The notes under the pieces are model-generated. The model was not told the DNA's origin. It saw nothing but the letters and a program-made list of their open reading frames with translations, and ran no database searches. Source: Panax quinquefolius (lineage: Eukaryota; Streptophyta; Magnoliopsida; Apiales; Araliaceae). Taken from it: a stretch of 64,000 nt of DNA. Below are positions 12,085 through 23,721 of this stretch, piece by piece. The stretch is taken from the NCBI GenBank assembly GCA_020205615.1, contig CM035151.1, forward strand, positions 18,856,070-18,920,069. The letters run 5' to 3'. The translations under genes and the position numbers were made by a program. Position 1 is the first letter of the stretch. The number at the start of each line of letters is the position of its first letter.

Positions 12085-12096
12085 GCTCTGATACCA
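12085..12096 (-). other. Element A primer-binding site (initiator-Met tRNA)
   Basis: The minus strand reads TGGTATCAGAGC, complementary to the 3' end of plant initiator-Met tRNA, 2 nt from the end of the right (5') LTR. Confidence 0.92.
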
Positions 12097-12098
12097 AC

Positions 12099-14807
12099 TG
12101 TGATGCCCCCAAACCAGGTATACAACACCCATTCTGAGTCGTCAAAATATATGGTACAGAAACAACTATAACAACATAAAAACTGTGAGTTTAAATACAA
12201 ATATTGTCATCTAGACAATATCCACACTCAAATAAGTCCTCATTACAATTATTGATACATTATTTTATAAAAATGGTGAGGACTACTAAAACGACTTCTA
12301 GAACCATCATTTCATACCCCGACTAGTACTCGCTACATTCTCGCCTCCTGAGAAGAAAAAATGGAATAAAAAGGAAAAGGGTGAGCTCAACTAGCCCAGT
12401 AAAGAACATTATGACTAAGATAATACAGAACAAATTATCGTTAGTCCTCAACAGGGAAAAATCTAATAGAATACAATAGAAAATAAGTTTGAAATCAATA
12501 TTCGCAGCGGAAATAATAATTCATTAGAAGAGTTAAGTAGAGAATGAAATCTACTATCATCTATGAATTTAAAAGTTCATCGTCTATCTTTTATCCTTGT
12601 AACATCAATCAATATATAACTAAAATCAAATATTCATCTTTGCACTACAGGCCAAAGATATTCATCAGTTGGTCATGTTCATCTAAACACCTGTTCATCT
12701 TTACACTACGAGCCAAAGATATTCATCAGAAATCATTCATCTTTGCACTACAGGCCAAAGATATTCAATTATATCATCATTTAGGACGGAGGATGATGAA
12801 AAATATTTTAAAGAAAACGAATCCAGTGAAACAAAAGAATAAATATTAAGGATTCGTATTTCAGCTATTCCATGTCCAAAAATACCTCATAAATAATCAT
12901 AGTGGAGTAAAATTCAAGAATGAAGACCAAAACATAGATCCAATCAAAGATAGGAATCATAACAGACAATCTTGGACACAGAAAAGAAAATTTAATTTTT
13001 CTGTGAATAGTGTCGATTCGTGAATAAGACCAGATATCGTGAATAGTCTTTCAGTATACGTGAATAGTAACTCCGACACTAAAAGATAAAAATTTCACAA
13101 AAAATATCATCATGCTTCGTGAATAGTACTCGTGAATAGTAACTCATGAATAGTAACCCCGACATGAAAAAGTTCTAGATTTGATAAAAATTTCTAACCA
13201 ATATTTCGGTATAATGATATTGAAGAAATAATATCATTTTCGAATAAAATAACATCCCTTACCTAAAAAGGATAGTACTTCTGAATGGTATACTGGAAAT
13301 AGTGCTGAAAGAACTTGCACCGTATAGCAATACTCAAAGTACTAAAATACTCACAAGAATACGCTCAATATATCAAGAGAGAAAGAGAGAGAAATCTGTA
13401 GTTTCTGGTGTGATTTTCAATTCTAACCTAAGCCACCTATTTATAGGAAAATGCTTAGAACACCAAAGCAGAAAATTTAATAAAATATTAATATTTATTA
13501 ACCAAATTCCTACGCCCACATCTAGACATTTGAAATCAGCCACTAACATGTGCAAGTGGAGCCAACCAAATAAAAAAAAACGTTTTTCTTTTAAAAAAAA
13601 ATTAAAACTTCCAAAAATTAATTATTTCGAAACTTCGGAACTTCAATAATTCATATTAAATAGCCCTTTTATCAGAAAATTCGAATCTCGCGAGTTTTTA
13701 TAGGAAATTCAATTGTCTACAACTTTGCAGAAGAAAGGTTTTCCAAATTCCAAACATAAATTGGCCGAAATCCATAAACGGGCGATTTTATAGGCTATAA
13801 TCAAATTTCAGTCAAGAAATGGGCCCACAGACATGTTTAACATGTTTTAAACAACTTTTGCAACAAAAATACTCTTCCTCCTTATATACTCATATATCCC
13901 ACATTCATTATAAAAAAATATCATCATTATTATATTATAATAATATAATAAAATATTATTTTATCGAGAAAAGATAAAATATCGATTTTCAACAATTGTC
14001 ACTTTAAAAATTTTCTCCATCTATATCCACATAAAATCAATATTTTCTCATCATATTAATCAATAATTAATTATTCACAAATAATATTACAGAATCACAA
14101 GATCTTGGCAACCGGCCGTTCCGAGGAAAGAGGGCTTTCAATAAGAATTTCTCCTCATCTTAAGTATGATTAGGTGACCAAACCTCTCCTTAGGCGTAAC
14201 TTTCTAGACATTGCCAATAATATTTTCTAATAATATTATTAGGATAATATGAATTATTGCTTCGATAATGGAAAATCTTGTGTAGTGATAATTATTGAAA
14301 CAACAAGTAATATAAAATATCAACGCAAACAATTATTGAATTAATAAAATAAAATATCGAGCGAAGAATTCATCGTAACAATTATTATTGAGTAGTGCCT
14401 TCTTACGTAAGAATCAATAATTGGTCCAATACTGCAAATATCTTCTTTGTGCAACAACACGTACATCGTGTTTTAACCATCGGGTATTCCAACAGTGTTA
14501 ATTGGTAATAACTACGCTGTGTTATTTATAAACAACTTATACTTGTCGTTTTCTTCATCCAATCTTTTAGTTATGAGGCCCCAAAAAAGGCTGGTCATCG
14601 CATTTAATATTCCCCAACAAAGCAAAGAATATTCCATGACCAAACGAATATTCCCCAAACAACAATGAATATTTTATAACCACCGCTTATTTAAAATATT
14701 TACGCATTTTACCCATAACTAACCACATTAATCAATTCAACCCTTACTATTTCAAAATAATAAATAGAGAAATTAAATTTTATTTATTAATAATTTGGGG
14801 TCTTACA
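12099..14807 (-). repeat. Element A 5' LTR (right)
   Basis: Starts TGTGATGCCCCC and ends GGGGTCTTACA on the plus strand. Mate of 4606-7326, with the same tandem words at about 12,630-12,770 and a TATA box at 13437-13446 (minus). Differences from its mate are mostly substitutions, plus clusters of small indels near CpG-containing spots (for example around 13,010-13,060 and 13,270-13,330). Confidence 0.92.
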
Positions 14808-15640
14808 AGAACCAAAAAATTATATTATATAATCTAATGGTAACCAAAATATAAACAACATGTAGTACAGACCATTTTATGTAGTAAACAAATAGTTATA
14901 TATAATATTAACCAAAACATAATTTAAAGGTCACCAAAACAAAAATATGTATACTAAAAAATATACTAACGAAGTAACCAAACAGTTACATGATAGTAAC
15001 CAAACCATGTTTTAATGGTAACCAACACATAAACAACATGTATAACAAATCCAGTTTAGTCAACCAATGTATACTAAGCAAATACATTGGAACCAAAACA
15101 ACATATAAAAGTAACCAAAATCCCAATTGAGGGAAAAAATGGTATCCAAATCACAAGCCAACACCAACAAAAAATATACTAATGAAGTAACCAAACAGTT
15201 ATATGTTAGTAACCAAAATATATATTAATGGTAAACAATACATAAACAACATATAGACCAAACACAGTTTAGTCAACCCATATATACTAAGCAAATACAT
15301 CGTAACCAGAACAACCAAAAACAGTAACCAAAATCCCAACTCAAGGAAACAAAAATAGAATCCAAATCAGAAACTAACAATAACCAAAAACATACTAAAG
15401 AAGTAACCAAATATTTATATGACAGTAACCAAAACATATTTTAATGGTAACCATTACATAAACAACATGTACACCAAAATCAGTTTAGTCAACCATGTAT
15501 ACTAAGCAAATACATGGTAACCATAACAACATAAAAAAGTAACCAAAATACCAAATCAAGGTAACAAAAATGGTATCCAAATCACAAGCTAACAAAGAAC
15601 CAAAACATAATGCGAAGTAACCAAACAAAGTTATATGATA
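14808..15640 (-). repeat. AGTAACC-rich block, right of element A, with 210-215-bp tandem repeats
   Basis: Continuation of the block at 3,716-4,605. Three or more copies of a unit of about 210-215 bp are visible, marked by CAGTTTAGTCAACC at about 15,052, 15,267 and 15,481. Each is followed by ATGTATACTAAGCAAATACA and then several AGTAACC motifs. No coding potential. Confidence 0.7.
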
Positions 15641-16369
15641 GTAATAATAATTTCATTTAGATTCGGAAAAAGTCGCATCAACATGACCACCATTCTAGTA
15701 GAGAAACCCGCCATACGAGAATATTATAAATGTATCAGATTATGCCTTCCTAAGAAAGCTTTTTCTTTAACGAAAGGTGGCGTTGCTTAATGATTGGAGA
15801 CTGAAGCCGAGGAAGAAATAGTAATAACTAGGAGAAATTACGAATGGACAAAACTTAGGCTTCCCTTCCTAGTAGTACTTAATTAACTGGGTGCCCTTTT
15901 TCAATGCAACAAGTGCACGGAAGAAAGAAAATAAAAAAGACATCCAGCATGTTAACCCATCTGTAATGGTGTTCTCATATTTGTAAAAAAAAAAAAAATC
16001 CAGATATGGAGAAACATGGCGTAGAGCAATTAAAAGAAAAGTGGATATTTAGAAACTGAAGAACGCACGAACAGAAGAGAAACACGAATAGAAGAGAGAA
16101 ACAAGGGTTTTAGTATGCAGAACAATGGTTAGTAACTGAAGAGTCCCAATCAAATGAACAACTAAACGAATATGATAACGAGTAAAGATCACGAAAATGT
16201 AAGGTAAATCATCGGAAACAATCGATAGAGATGAAGAACGAACGAACAAAGGAGAGAAACAAGGTTTCAGTATGCAGAAGGGTTTGGTAACTGATGAAGA
16301 GTTCCAAACAAATAATAGATGGCGGTTATCACGCGTTTCAAAAAAAATAACCTTTTGCCATGTCAGCCC
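15641..16369. other. Non-coding right end of the block with a ~175-bp tandem duplication
   Basis: No credible gene. Positions about 16,060-16,145 and 16,225-16,310 are similar direct copies (GAACGMACGAACA..., GAGAGAAACAAGG, TCAGTATGCAGAA, GGTAACTGA-type words) spaced about 175 bp apart. Shorter open frames across them are incidental. Confidence 0.45.
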
Positions 16370-16530
16370 ATTAATATTAATCCCTTAAATTAAGGACTCC
16401 TAATTATATTAGTATTGTAAATATATATGATGAATTGTCTTATTTTTATAATTATTTTATGAATTTATGATTTTTGTAATTACTTTTATAAATGTACTAT
16501 AATATGTAATCTATTTCTAAAACCAAAGTC
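16370..16530 (+). repeat. Right copy of the flanking direct repeat
   Basis: Matches 470-655 in order and orientation: AATCCCTTAAATTAAGGACT, CTAATTATATTAGTATTGTA, TTTTATGAATTTATG, TTTGTAATTA and CTATAATATGTAATC. Confidence 0.6.
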
Positions 16531-17240
16531 CAAATAAATATTACTGACCATTATTTATATATTTATTATTATTGCACTGTGAATCATAAAATTTCCACAA
16601 GTTGGATATATAAATAAATTTTATATATCCATTAGGTTTATTATTATTATTATAAAAAAATTGTTTTTTATGATTAAAGTTGAGAAGCGACATCATTAAA
16701 TACCACTTTTTAATAAGAGAGTCGTGTAAAATTCTTTTTATATCAAATGACATTAATAAATTAATTATTTTGTACTGATAGTTACTGGATAACATTTTTT
16801 CATAATTATTAACTAATTATTGAGCTAGAAACACGATATAAATTGTATAGTTTATCGTTTTCTTTCTCATGTTTAATAGAAGCAAAATTGTGATATTCGA
16901 TGAAAAATAAAAACTGTGTTAATATATCAATTTATTATAAAATATTTTTGGTGTAGACTAACATATTGTCGCAGTAAAATCTATCTAACCAGAGAAAAAT
17001 TACCGTTAATCCCTTGGCAAAGAATTTTGGATTCCATAATACTTTACTGTAATTTCTATCTTTTGTAAACTATAGATAATAGATATTAAAAAAAAAACAA
17101 TTCAATACAATACATTTATTTAAAAACAAGGTAATACTACAATTTCCCTTCTATGAACACGTGGGTTTCACGTGTTTAGAACCTATCGTACTTGCGTTAC
17201 TTGCTTTGCTTACGAGTTCCGACACAAAAAATATATTGCA
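16531..17240. other. AT-rich intergenic sequence
   Basis: No gene, repeat array or element end recognised between the flanking repeat and the F-box promoter region. Confidence 0.5.
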
Positions 17241-17242
17241 CA

Positions 17243-17255
17243 GAAATATATATAG
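17243..17255 (+). promoter_or_regulatory. Candidate TATA element of the F-box gene
   Basis: AAATATATATAGC lies about 120 bp upstream of the inferred 5'UTR donor site. Other AT-rich words nearby could serve equally. Confidence 0.3.
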
Positions 17256-17371
17256 CATAACATCAATCAGTATAAACCTACTCCAAATGAAATGAATGAC
17301 GGCACAGTCTAGGTTTCTCCGATCGTCTTAGAATTCCCAGATCTCTCCATTTCAATCCATCAATCACCTCG

Positions 17372-17628
17372 GTAACTTCTCTATCAATCTAATAGCTGTT
17401 AAATCTTCAATTACATTTGCATGCAAAACTTATATATATACATATATGCATTTACGAGGGCATAGATCCCCAATTAGGGCTCGTTTTGAGGGTTTTCCAG
17501 CTAGAACAGCTTCGGCCGTTGCGCTGACTAGGAAATTCTCATAAACAGTGCTAGCTATAAATCAATCTCCTACATATAATTATCATTTATAGCTAGATCG
17601 AACTAATTAACTTGTGTAAAAATTTCAG
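17372..17628 (+). other. Likely 5'UTR intron of the F-box gene
   Basis: A donor CTCG|GTAACT at 17,371/17,372 and a pyrimidine-containing acceptor AAAATTTCAG ending at 17,628 enclose 257 bp of T-rich sequence. It ends three bases before the ATG. Leader introns of this kind are common in plant F-box genes; it is inferred from splice signals only. Confidence 0.45.
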
Positions 17629-17631
17629 AAA

Positions 17632-18813
17632 ATGGTTCTGATCGAAGATCTTGATGAGCTTAGCCCCGAAGAATCCAACACAAAGGGTGAGATTACTGAT
17701 CTTGATTTGTCTCAGCTCCCATTAGACATAATAGTCCATATACTAAAAAGAAAATCTCGAGTGAAATCACTACTCGAATTGAAGTTAGTCTCCAAAAATT
17801 GGTCACAAATCATTTCGAATCCATATTTAGCTCAAGCCCACCTCAAAATAGCAGAAGAACCAAACAATCTAACCTCCAAAAGGCACATTTTCTTCAGCAA
17901 GGGATCATCTTCCTGCTCCCTACCATACATAACCTTCGTTCACTACCAGACTCTTGATATCGTTGCAATGCACTTACCCTTTGCACCTCGCCAAAAAAAT
18001 ATTGATTTCCTAGCTTCATTTCACGGGTTGTTACTTTTTGGAGCCGGGGGAGGGGGGCATTTCTTGTGGAACCCTAGCACGGGGTTGTTCAAGAAAATTT
18101 TAGGGCAATTAAAGATTAATGATTGCTGTAGACTTTATGGAATAGGGTATGATCCGAGGAACGAAGAGTATAAAGTGCTTAGGATCATCCGTCTCACGAG
18201 TTCCAAATCTTATTTGTCTAAGCCTGAAAGTTTTTTACCACACAATTATGATAGAACCAACGTTAAGGTCTACAATTGTAAAACCGATAGTTGGAGTAAG
18301 ATAAATGAATTCCCCTATAAGATATTTGTGGATGGACAAGGGGTGAATGTGAAGGGAGCTCCACATTACTTGGTGACTCGGGATGATCCTAAGGAGCTCA
18401 AAAACTATGTAATAATCTATTTTGATGTGGCTGGGGAGACATTCAAGGAAATCCCAAAACCTAATTGGTTAGATAAGGATTCTAGTTTTGGGAATTTGGG
18501 GGTTTTTGGAGGAATGCTTTGTCTGGTTAGATTTTATGAAGAGGAATGTCAAGTTTGGGTTATGAGAGAATATGGTATTAAGGATTCCTGGACAATGCTA
18601 TTTGCAGTCTCAGTCTCAGAAACACTTTTCAGTAAAATTGTGCCCTTATACTTCATTAATGATCAAGAAGTTATGCTGGTTGCAAATACATCAGACTTGA
18701 TTAGCTACAATATCCAGAATGGAACTATTCGCACAATCTTGTCCATTTTTGATCAGTACATCGTTACCTCGGCTGGATATGTCGATTCATTGGTTTGGCC
18801 ATATGCATGGTGA
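17632..18813 (+). CDS. F-box protein with FBA (F-box-associated) domain
   Basis: A 393-residue single-exon frame. F-box proteins are the substrate receptors of SCF (SKP1-CUL1-F-box) ubiquitin ligases. Residues about 27-71 form the F-box (LSQLPLDIIVHILKR, SLLELKLVSKNWSQIISNP), which would bind the SKP1-like subunit. The rest matches the plant FBA type-1 pattern: FLWNPSTGLFKKI (144-156), YGIGYDPRNEEYKVLRI (169-185), VKVYNCKTDSWSKI (211-224), GAPHYLV, where GALHWL is usual (242-248), IIYFDVAGETFKEIP (261-275), CQVWVMREYGIKDSWT (306-321) and YVDSLVWP (383-390). The closest well-known type is CPR30/CPR1-like, but the target cannot be inferred. The ATG at 17,632 follows the inferred leader-intron acceptor; length is usual for the family and no disruption is seen. 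Confidence 0.93.
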   Translation: MVLIEDLDELSPEESNTKGEITDLDLSQLPLDIIVHILKRKSRVKSLLELKLVSKNWSQIISNPYLAQAHLKIAEEPNNLTSKRHIFFSKGSSSCSLPYITFVHYQTLDIVAMHLPFAPRQKNIDFLASFHGLLLFGAGGGGHFLWNPSTGLFKKILGQLKINDCCRLYGIGYDPRNEEYKVLRIIRLTSSKSYLSKPESFLPHNYDRTNVKVYNCKTDSWSKINEFPYKIFVDGQGVNVKGAPHYLVTRDDPKELKNYVIIYFDVAGETFKEIPKPNWLDKDSSFGNLGVFGGMLCLVRFYEEECQVWVMREYGIKDSWTMLFAVSVSETLFSKIVPLYFINDQEVMLVANTSDLISYNIQNGTIRTILSIFDQYIVTSAGYVDSLVWPYAW

Positions 18814-20769
18814 AGGATGAAGTATTTTGGTGCAGCTGCAAGAAGGTAATTCTCCATTTTGTTTAGTTTTTCTCTTGTTCTTACATTACATAATACTATA
18901 CATCCGTTCCAAAATTTACAATATAAAGGTTTTAGTTTAATTTCGTTCCAAATTAAAATAAATGAGCAAAACGAATTTTAAAATAAATATGTTTTAGTTT
19001 TGAATAAACTGATCACTCACGTTCTATTTCTAATTGAAGGTTTTAGTTTATAAATCAGCGGTATATATAGGTCACTGTGCTTTCAATTTTAACTCTTGTT
19101 TTTAATCAAAGACTCACCTGTGAAACTTTTCTATCCATATTACTTTGAAAAGTTGTTTCTACCTGGCTATATCTTAGATCCATATTATTTCGGTAAGGAT
19201 AACTGGGAGCTCTCGTTTAACACTCTAAAATTAAACCTTACTTCTGCTCTATTAACACAAGTATTAGTATGGTAACAAGTAAAGGTCGATCCCACAGAGA
19301 GTGTGTTGTTTTGTATTTATCCTATTGTTTCCAAGAGAATGAGGTTTTGAATTGTTTAACTAAATTAGCAATAATAAACTGATAAGAAATAGTAACAATG
19401 ATTTAAAAAACTTAAGTTCTTCAGTTTAGTATCAGCTTTTCACAATCATGGAGTAATCAAGTTTTACAGTATTTACCTTTCAATGAGATTAATAATCCTA
19501 GATAACCGCGATTACTAATTATCCGAAATTCTCCTTATGTGTAAATCTAATGTGACGATCGCCTCAAATATATCCTAACTATCATATAACCTAGAACTAT
19601 ATATCAGTCTACATTTAATACAATAGAATCATGAAAAATGAGAATTAGGTTATTCCAAGCAATAATTACACAATCGAGAATTATTTAACTTGTCTTCTAA
19701 AAATCTTAATAATACCCAAAAGCTTGTCCACAAGCAAGTATCACTAATTGCTACTTATGATCATATATACATCATTTACTTAATATATATCTTAATCTAG
19801 CAGATGATATCAATTCACTAATTTAATCCTGCAGAAACCAAATTAGTAAATTGAATAGAATACATGAAGTTTATGTAGATAATCAGAATAAATCTCACAC
19901 ACGAAGGAATAAATAAAGTAAAATTGATCAACCTGTTAATTATGAATAAGGTTCAACAATATCCCTTCAAAACTGAATTAAAATATTAGCCTGACATGCC
20001 TTGATTCTCCAAAACTAGGGTTTGAATCCAATGTACAAGACAGAAGGTGATGTCTCCATAATAATGAGTTTTACATGCATTTATAATGTCTAAACAAAGT
20101 CTTAAATCCTTAAGTAATCGCAATCCAAATCAGTTTAGAAGTCTCCAAATTAACTGCAAAAATAGAAAATTGCCAACTTTTTTCTAACGAATCCATTGGT
20201 CATGGATATTTTGTTCTTCTTGAGTCCGTAAGGCGACTCGAGAGAGAATAGTGGGTTTGGGCGGACATCGAACTCATTTGGGACGCAGATTTCAGAGAGG
20301 TTATTCGTCTGTAGGCGGACTTTTCAGGGACAACAAACTCGCCAAGGCCAGATTGGTCTAGTTTTTAACTTTGCTTTATTTTCATGTAATCAGCTCCAAA
20401 TCGTCCCGTTTCAACACTTAAGCTCCATTATTACCTGAAATTCATCAATAACCTTATCAAGCTTGTGTTAACATCAAAACATGTAATGAACTACGCATAA
20501 AGTAATCAAAACAGATGAATATTAGACACTCGTCAAATTTCTCCACACTTGGTCTTTACACGTGCTCGTGTAAACCAAAACAAAGGTTATACTATCATTC
20601 AAAGATTTCTATTCAACCATAGTATCAAAAAGTTCAAGTTACAAATCATGAATATCAATGCTCATTAACAGAAACTTAATTTAGCACCTCATCGATCAAT
20701 TCACAACTAATAACCCTATCATTTCACCAATGAATTTCATCAAATTAATCTGTATCCACATAAGTAGCT
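18814..20769. other. Non-coding sequence downstream of the F-box gene
   Basis: A GT donor-like site (GCAAGAAG|GTAATTC, near 18,846) just after the stop suggests the 3'UTR may be spliced. Positions about 19,209-20,570 contain GGTCGATCCCACAGAGAG, GTGACGATCGCCTCAAA, and a TTTCTCCACACTTGGTCTTT segment. From memory these are of a kind found in untranslated parts of plant gypsy (Tat/Athila-type) elements, but no gag-pol or LTR pair is present here. It is a probable degenerate retrotransposon fragment. Confidence 0.35.
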
Positions 20770-21734
20770 ATATATGTTAAAGAAGTTTAATTATTATCTA
20801 ATCTGATGTAATTATTTATTTAAACCTTTTGTAATATTAAAGTTGTGTTTAAGTTAAGGTTAAGAAGACATTGGGATATTGTTGTAAGACTTTATTATAA
20901 TAAATAATGTATGTTTATTATTCCGTAATAGTTATAGAATGCTTATGATGATGATGGATCGTGAACACTGAATCCGAGGTTAGAGAACCTGGATTTGGGG
21001 GCGTCACATGGTTGTTGTTGTGGTTGTGGATCATGAAGGATCCGAAGAAATAATGATGAGATTAAAGGACTTAAATCGCCGATAATAAGCATGACAAAAT
21101 AAAATAAAATAAAAGTAACAAACTTAACCAAGTAAGCATGAAAAAATATGTTATTTGTTGTTTATCGGAATAGTATAAATCATTGTTAGTAAGCTAATAT
21201 TTAAAATTCGAAAAGCAGAAAATATACATATGTGAGTTACGAAAATGTTCCAAGTGGAAAGGAGTACAAATATGTTATAACGAAGTTATGAAGAAAAATT
21301 TAGTAAAAGATGTTAAAAGACGAAAAAACTAGCTTGGTATGACTTTCGGGCCAAGTTTGCGGATAATTATCGCTTCTGAAAAACTATGATTTTCTAGGGG
21401 TTTTGTAGAGCGTAGTATAAGGGATCCGTGTGCTCAAGAACGATCTCATTCTGACTTCGGATGAGCAAGTTACGAAGATTTGAAAAATAGACATTAGAAA
21501 CGTCATGTTAAAAAACTAGCTCACGAAGGATTTTTGAGCCACTGTTTCGTCTTGCTAATGAACCTAAAAAATTATTTCATTTAATGGGGGATTCATAGAG
21601 GATATTAATATCAAGAAAATGGCTCAAGAATGGACTCATTCCAATATTAGATGAGGAAGTTATGATGTTCGGAAGTAGGTGCGACAAAATTGTCAAAGTT
21701 AATTTTTTTTTGGCAAAGCTGGAATTTGTTTCTG

Positions 21735-21763
21735 CTGGGGTGGCACGAAAGTGCCATTCCCAG
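21735..21763 (+). other. Hairpin with GAAA loop (copy 1)
   Basis: GGCAC-GAAA-GTGCC core (21742-21755) extended outward by T-A and, past a bulge, by CTGGG/CCCAG pairing. Confidence 0.6.
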
Positions 21764-22162
21764 GCTTGGTACTACTTTCGAGTCAAGTTTGTAGGTAATT
21801 TTCACTTCCAAAAAACTATGGTTTTCTTGGGGTGTTGTATAGCATTGAATGAGGGTGTCTTAGGCTCAAGAACGATCACATTCCAACTTCGGATGAGTAA
21901 GTTACAAAGATTTCAAAATAGATGTTAGAAAAGTTGTGTTGAAAAACTAGCTCATGAAGGATTTTTGAACCACATTTCGATTTGTTAATGAACTTGAAAA
22001 ATTATTTCTTTTTAGGTGATTTTTAGAGGATTTTACGAGCAAGAAAATGGCTCAAAAACAGACTTATTCCGATATCGAATGAGAAAGTTATGATGCTCAG
22101 AAGTAGGTGCGACAAAACTGCTAAAGTAGAAAATTTCAGCAAAGTTGGAATTTATTTTTGTC

Positions 22163-22188
22163 GGGGTGGCGCGAAAGCGCCTTTCCCA
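22163..22188 (+). other. Hairpin with GAAA loop (copy 2)
   Basis: GGCGC-GAAA-GCGCC core (22168-22181). It has one paired change relative to copy 1 (A-T to G-C) that keeps the stem, plus outer GGG/CCC pairing. Confidence 0.6.
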
Positions 22189-23721
22189 GACATATTTCTG
22201 GTGAAGCAGCACCAAGGTGACAGTGTTAGAGACTAGGGATGCCGAGGTTAGTTGGTTGTGCGACGTTGGGCATTCACATAGGCTATCCGGGCATACGTAT
22301 ATGCGAACGTTGTGATGCCATAACAAGTGTTTGTAATCTTATGTAATATTTTAATTCTAGTAAAAAGACAAACATTATGAATGTAAAATACTTACATAAA
22401 TCAATGTTTAGTAGACAAGTTAGACAAGTGTGCTAACCGTACGCAAGGGTGTGCCGCTTGGGCGTTCTCATAGACAAATCGGGCGTGCGACATACAAACA
22501 TCAAAGTACCGTACTAAGTGTTTGTAACTTGGAAATGTCTTCCGATTCTTATGAAATGAACATTATAAGTTATTGAATAGAGGTAACATAAACCAATATA
22601 GAGGGTCATTATGTGCCTAATTGGTGTGTTATAGTTAATGTAAATGTGTAGGACATACGAATTAAGTGCAAATTAGCGTACAGTTTAAAAAATGTTTAAG
22701 ACAAGTTTTCTAACTTCATTCGAATTTTGTTCTTATGATTGTTTTATGATGTTTAAAGTTCTAAATTACACTATGTTTTTATAGTGTGAATTCTAAGACT
22801 AATGCAAATTTTTTTATATTTGCACAAGTTTCCAGATATGCTCAGTTATTAAACCGTTAAAGGTCTCTATATGCATGAACTATTTAAGCAGTATGTCGAT
22901 GCCATTTGTTTCGGTTAGATAGATATTGAAATATTTTATTGATTTGATAATAAATCTTTGAAATATTATTGATGTTAAGTAGAGCTATCCAAACCAAATT
23001 ATTTTAGTACAGACTCTGATGTATGTTTGAGATGAACAACCCTAATATTAGGGACAATTTTAGTCAATTATTCCGGAAAGGCTTGAAGTGCCTAAACAAA
23101 GCATGTATAGTCGTTTACCCAGTAGAATGTTGATCAACATAGAGTACAATAGGCTGATCACCTAGAAGTGCTCGTATGTATGACAATTTATAGTTGAATT
23201 ATTGTTTAATCTTCTATGAAAGCAAACAAAAAGTTCAAGGTCTTATGACCACTCAATATGTTGTTTCAAAAATGTTTCAAACAAAAGGAAAGTGTTATTC
23301 ATATTTATTCGGAGCTATTTCACAACTATTGTTCACTTATTTAAGAAAGTTGATATGATTCTTGATTTTGTTATTATTCAATTGTTATACTTTCTGAGCA
23401 ATTAAATGATTATCCTTGCTTTAAATTAAATGTTTTCAGTGAAGTCAGAGTTTATTGAAGGTCCTGATAAGGACATAGGAAAAGGAAAGATGAATGATTA
23501 GAAGACGTTTGTAATAAGCGTAGTATTATTGTAATATGTTTAATATTATTATGTTTTGAACATGTAAAGGTAGTAGAACATGAGATTGGACAGATATGAT
23601 TGTAATAATTTAGTAATTATATGTGTGTTGTTAGGATTATATAGTTAGATGTGGATGAATGAATAGTACCGTGTAGCATCATATCTAAGGTTTGAAAATA
23701 CCTAGATTTATTGGCGTCACA

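Larger units (their letters stand above)
4606..14807 (-). mobile_element. Element A: complete, inactive Ty3/gypsy chromovirus (Tekay/Del-like)
   Basis: Two LTRs of about 2.7 kb (4606-7326 and 12099-14807) enclose 4.77 kb of internal DNA. LTR ends are TG...CA. A primer-binding site complementary to initiator-Met tRNA lies 2 bp inside the right LTR and a purine tract abuts the left LTR, so the element reads on the minus strand. Domain order is gag, two CCHC knuckles, protease, RT, RNase H, integrase, GPY/F module and chromodomain remnant, which is the chromovirus order. It is interrupted by several stops and a few frameshifts. Flanking 5-mers (GTAAC left, AGAAC right) are only an imperfect target duplication. 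It lies inside the AGTAACC block. Sampled LTR stretches are about 95% alike by eye. Confidence 0.93.
21335..22200 (+). repeat. 430-bp tandem duplication (two units)
   Basis: Unit 1 begins CTTGGTATGACTTTCGGGCC (about 21,335) and unit 2 CTTGGTACTACTTTCGAGTC (about 21,765). Both contain CTCAAGAACGATC, ACTTCGGATGAG, AAAACTAGCTCAYGAAGGAT, CGGAAGTAGGTGCGACAAAA-like words, and a hairpin with a GAAA loop at the unit end. Confidence 0.8.
20770..23721. mobile_element. Degenerate LTR-retrotransposon-derived region
   Basis: Two segments, ending at about 21,009 and 23,722, share an end-like sequence (CCTRGATTT...GGCGTCACATGG, typical of gypsy LTR 3' ends GGCGTCACA) and AT-rich upstream sequence, with GC-richer repeats between them. 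No primer-binding site, polypurine tract or pol protein was found. The central part (21,335-22,200) is a 430-bp tandem duplication. It could be two diverged partial LTRs of one element. Confidence 0.4.

Noticed and set aside
4601..14812. Perfect target-site duplication of element A
   Set aside because: The flanking 5-mers are GTAAC and AGAAC, which differ at two positions. The surrounding DNA is full of GTAAC, so even a partial match is weak evidence.
20770..23721. A complete LTR retrotransposon
   Set aside because: Only end-like sequences and a tandem repeat are present. No primer-binding site, purine tract, gag or pol was found, so it is listed as degenerate only.
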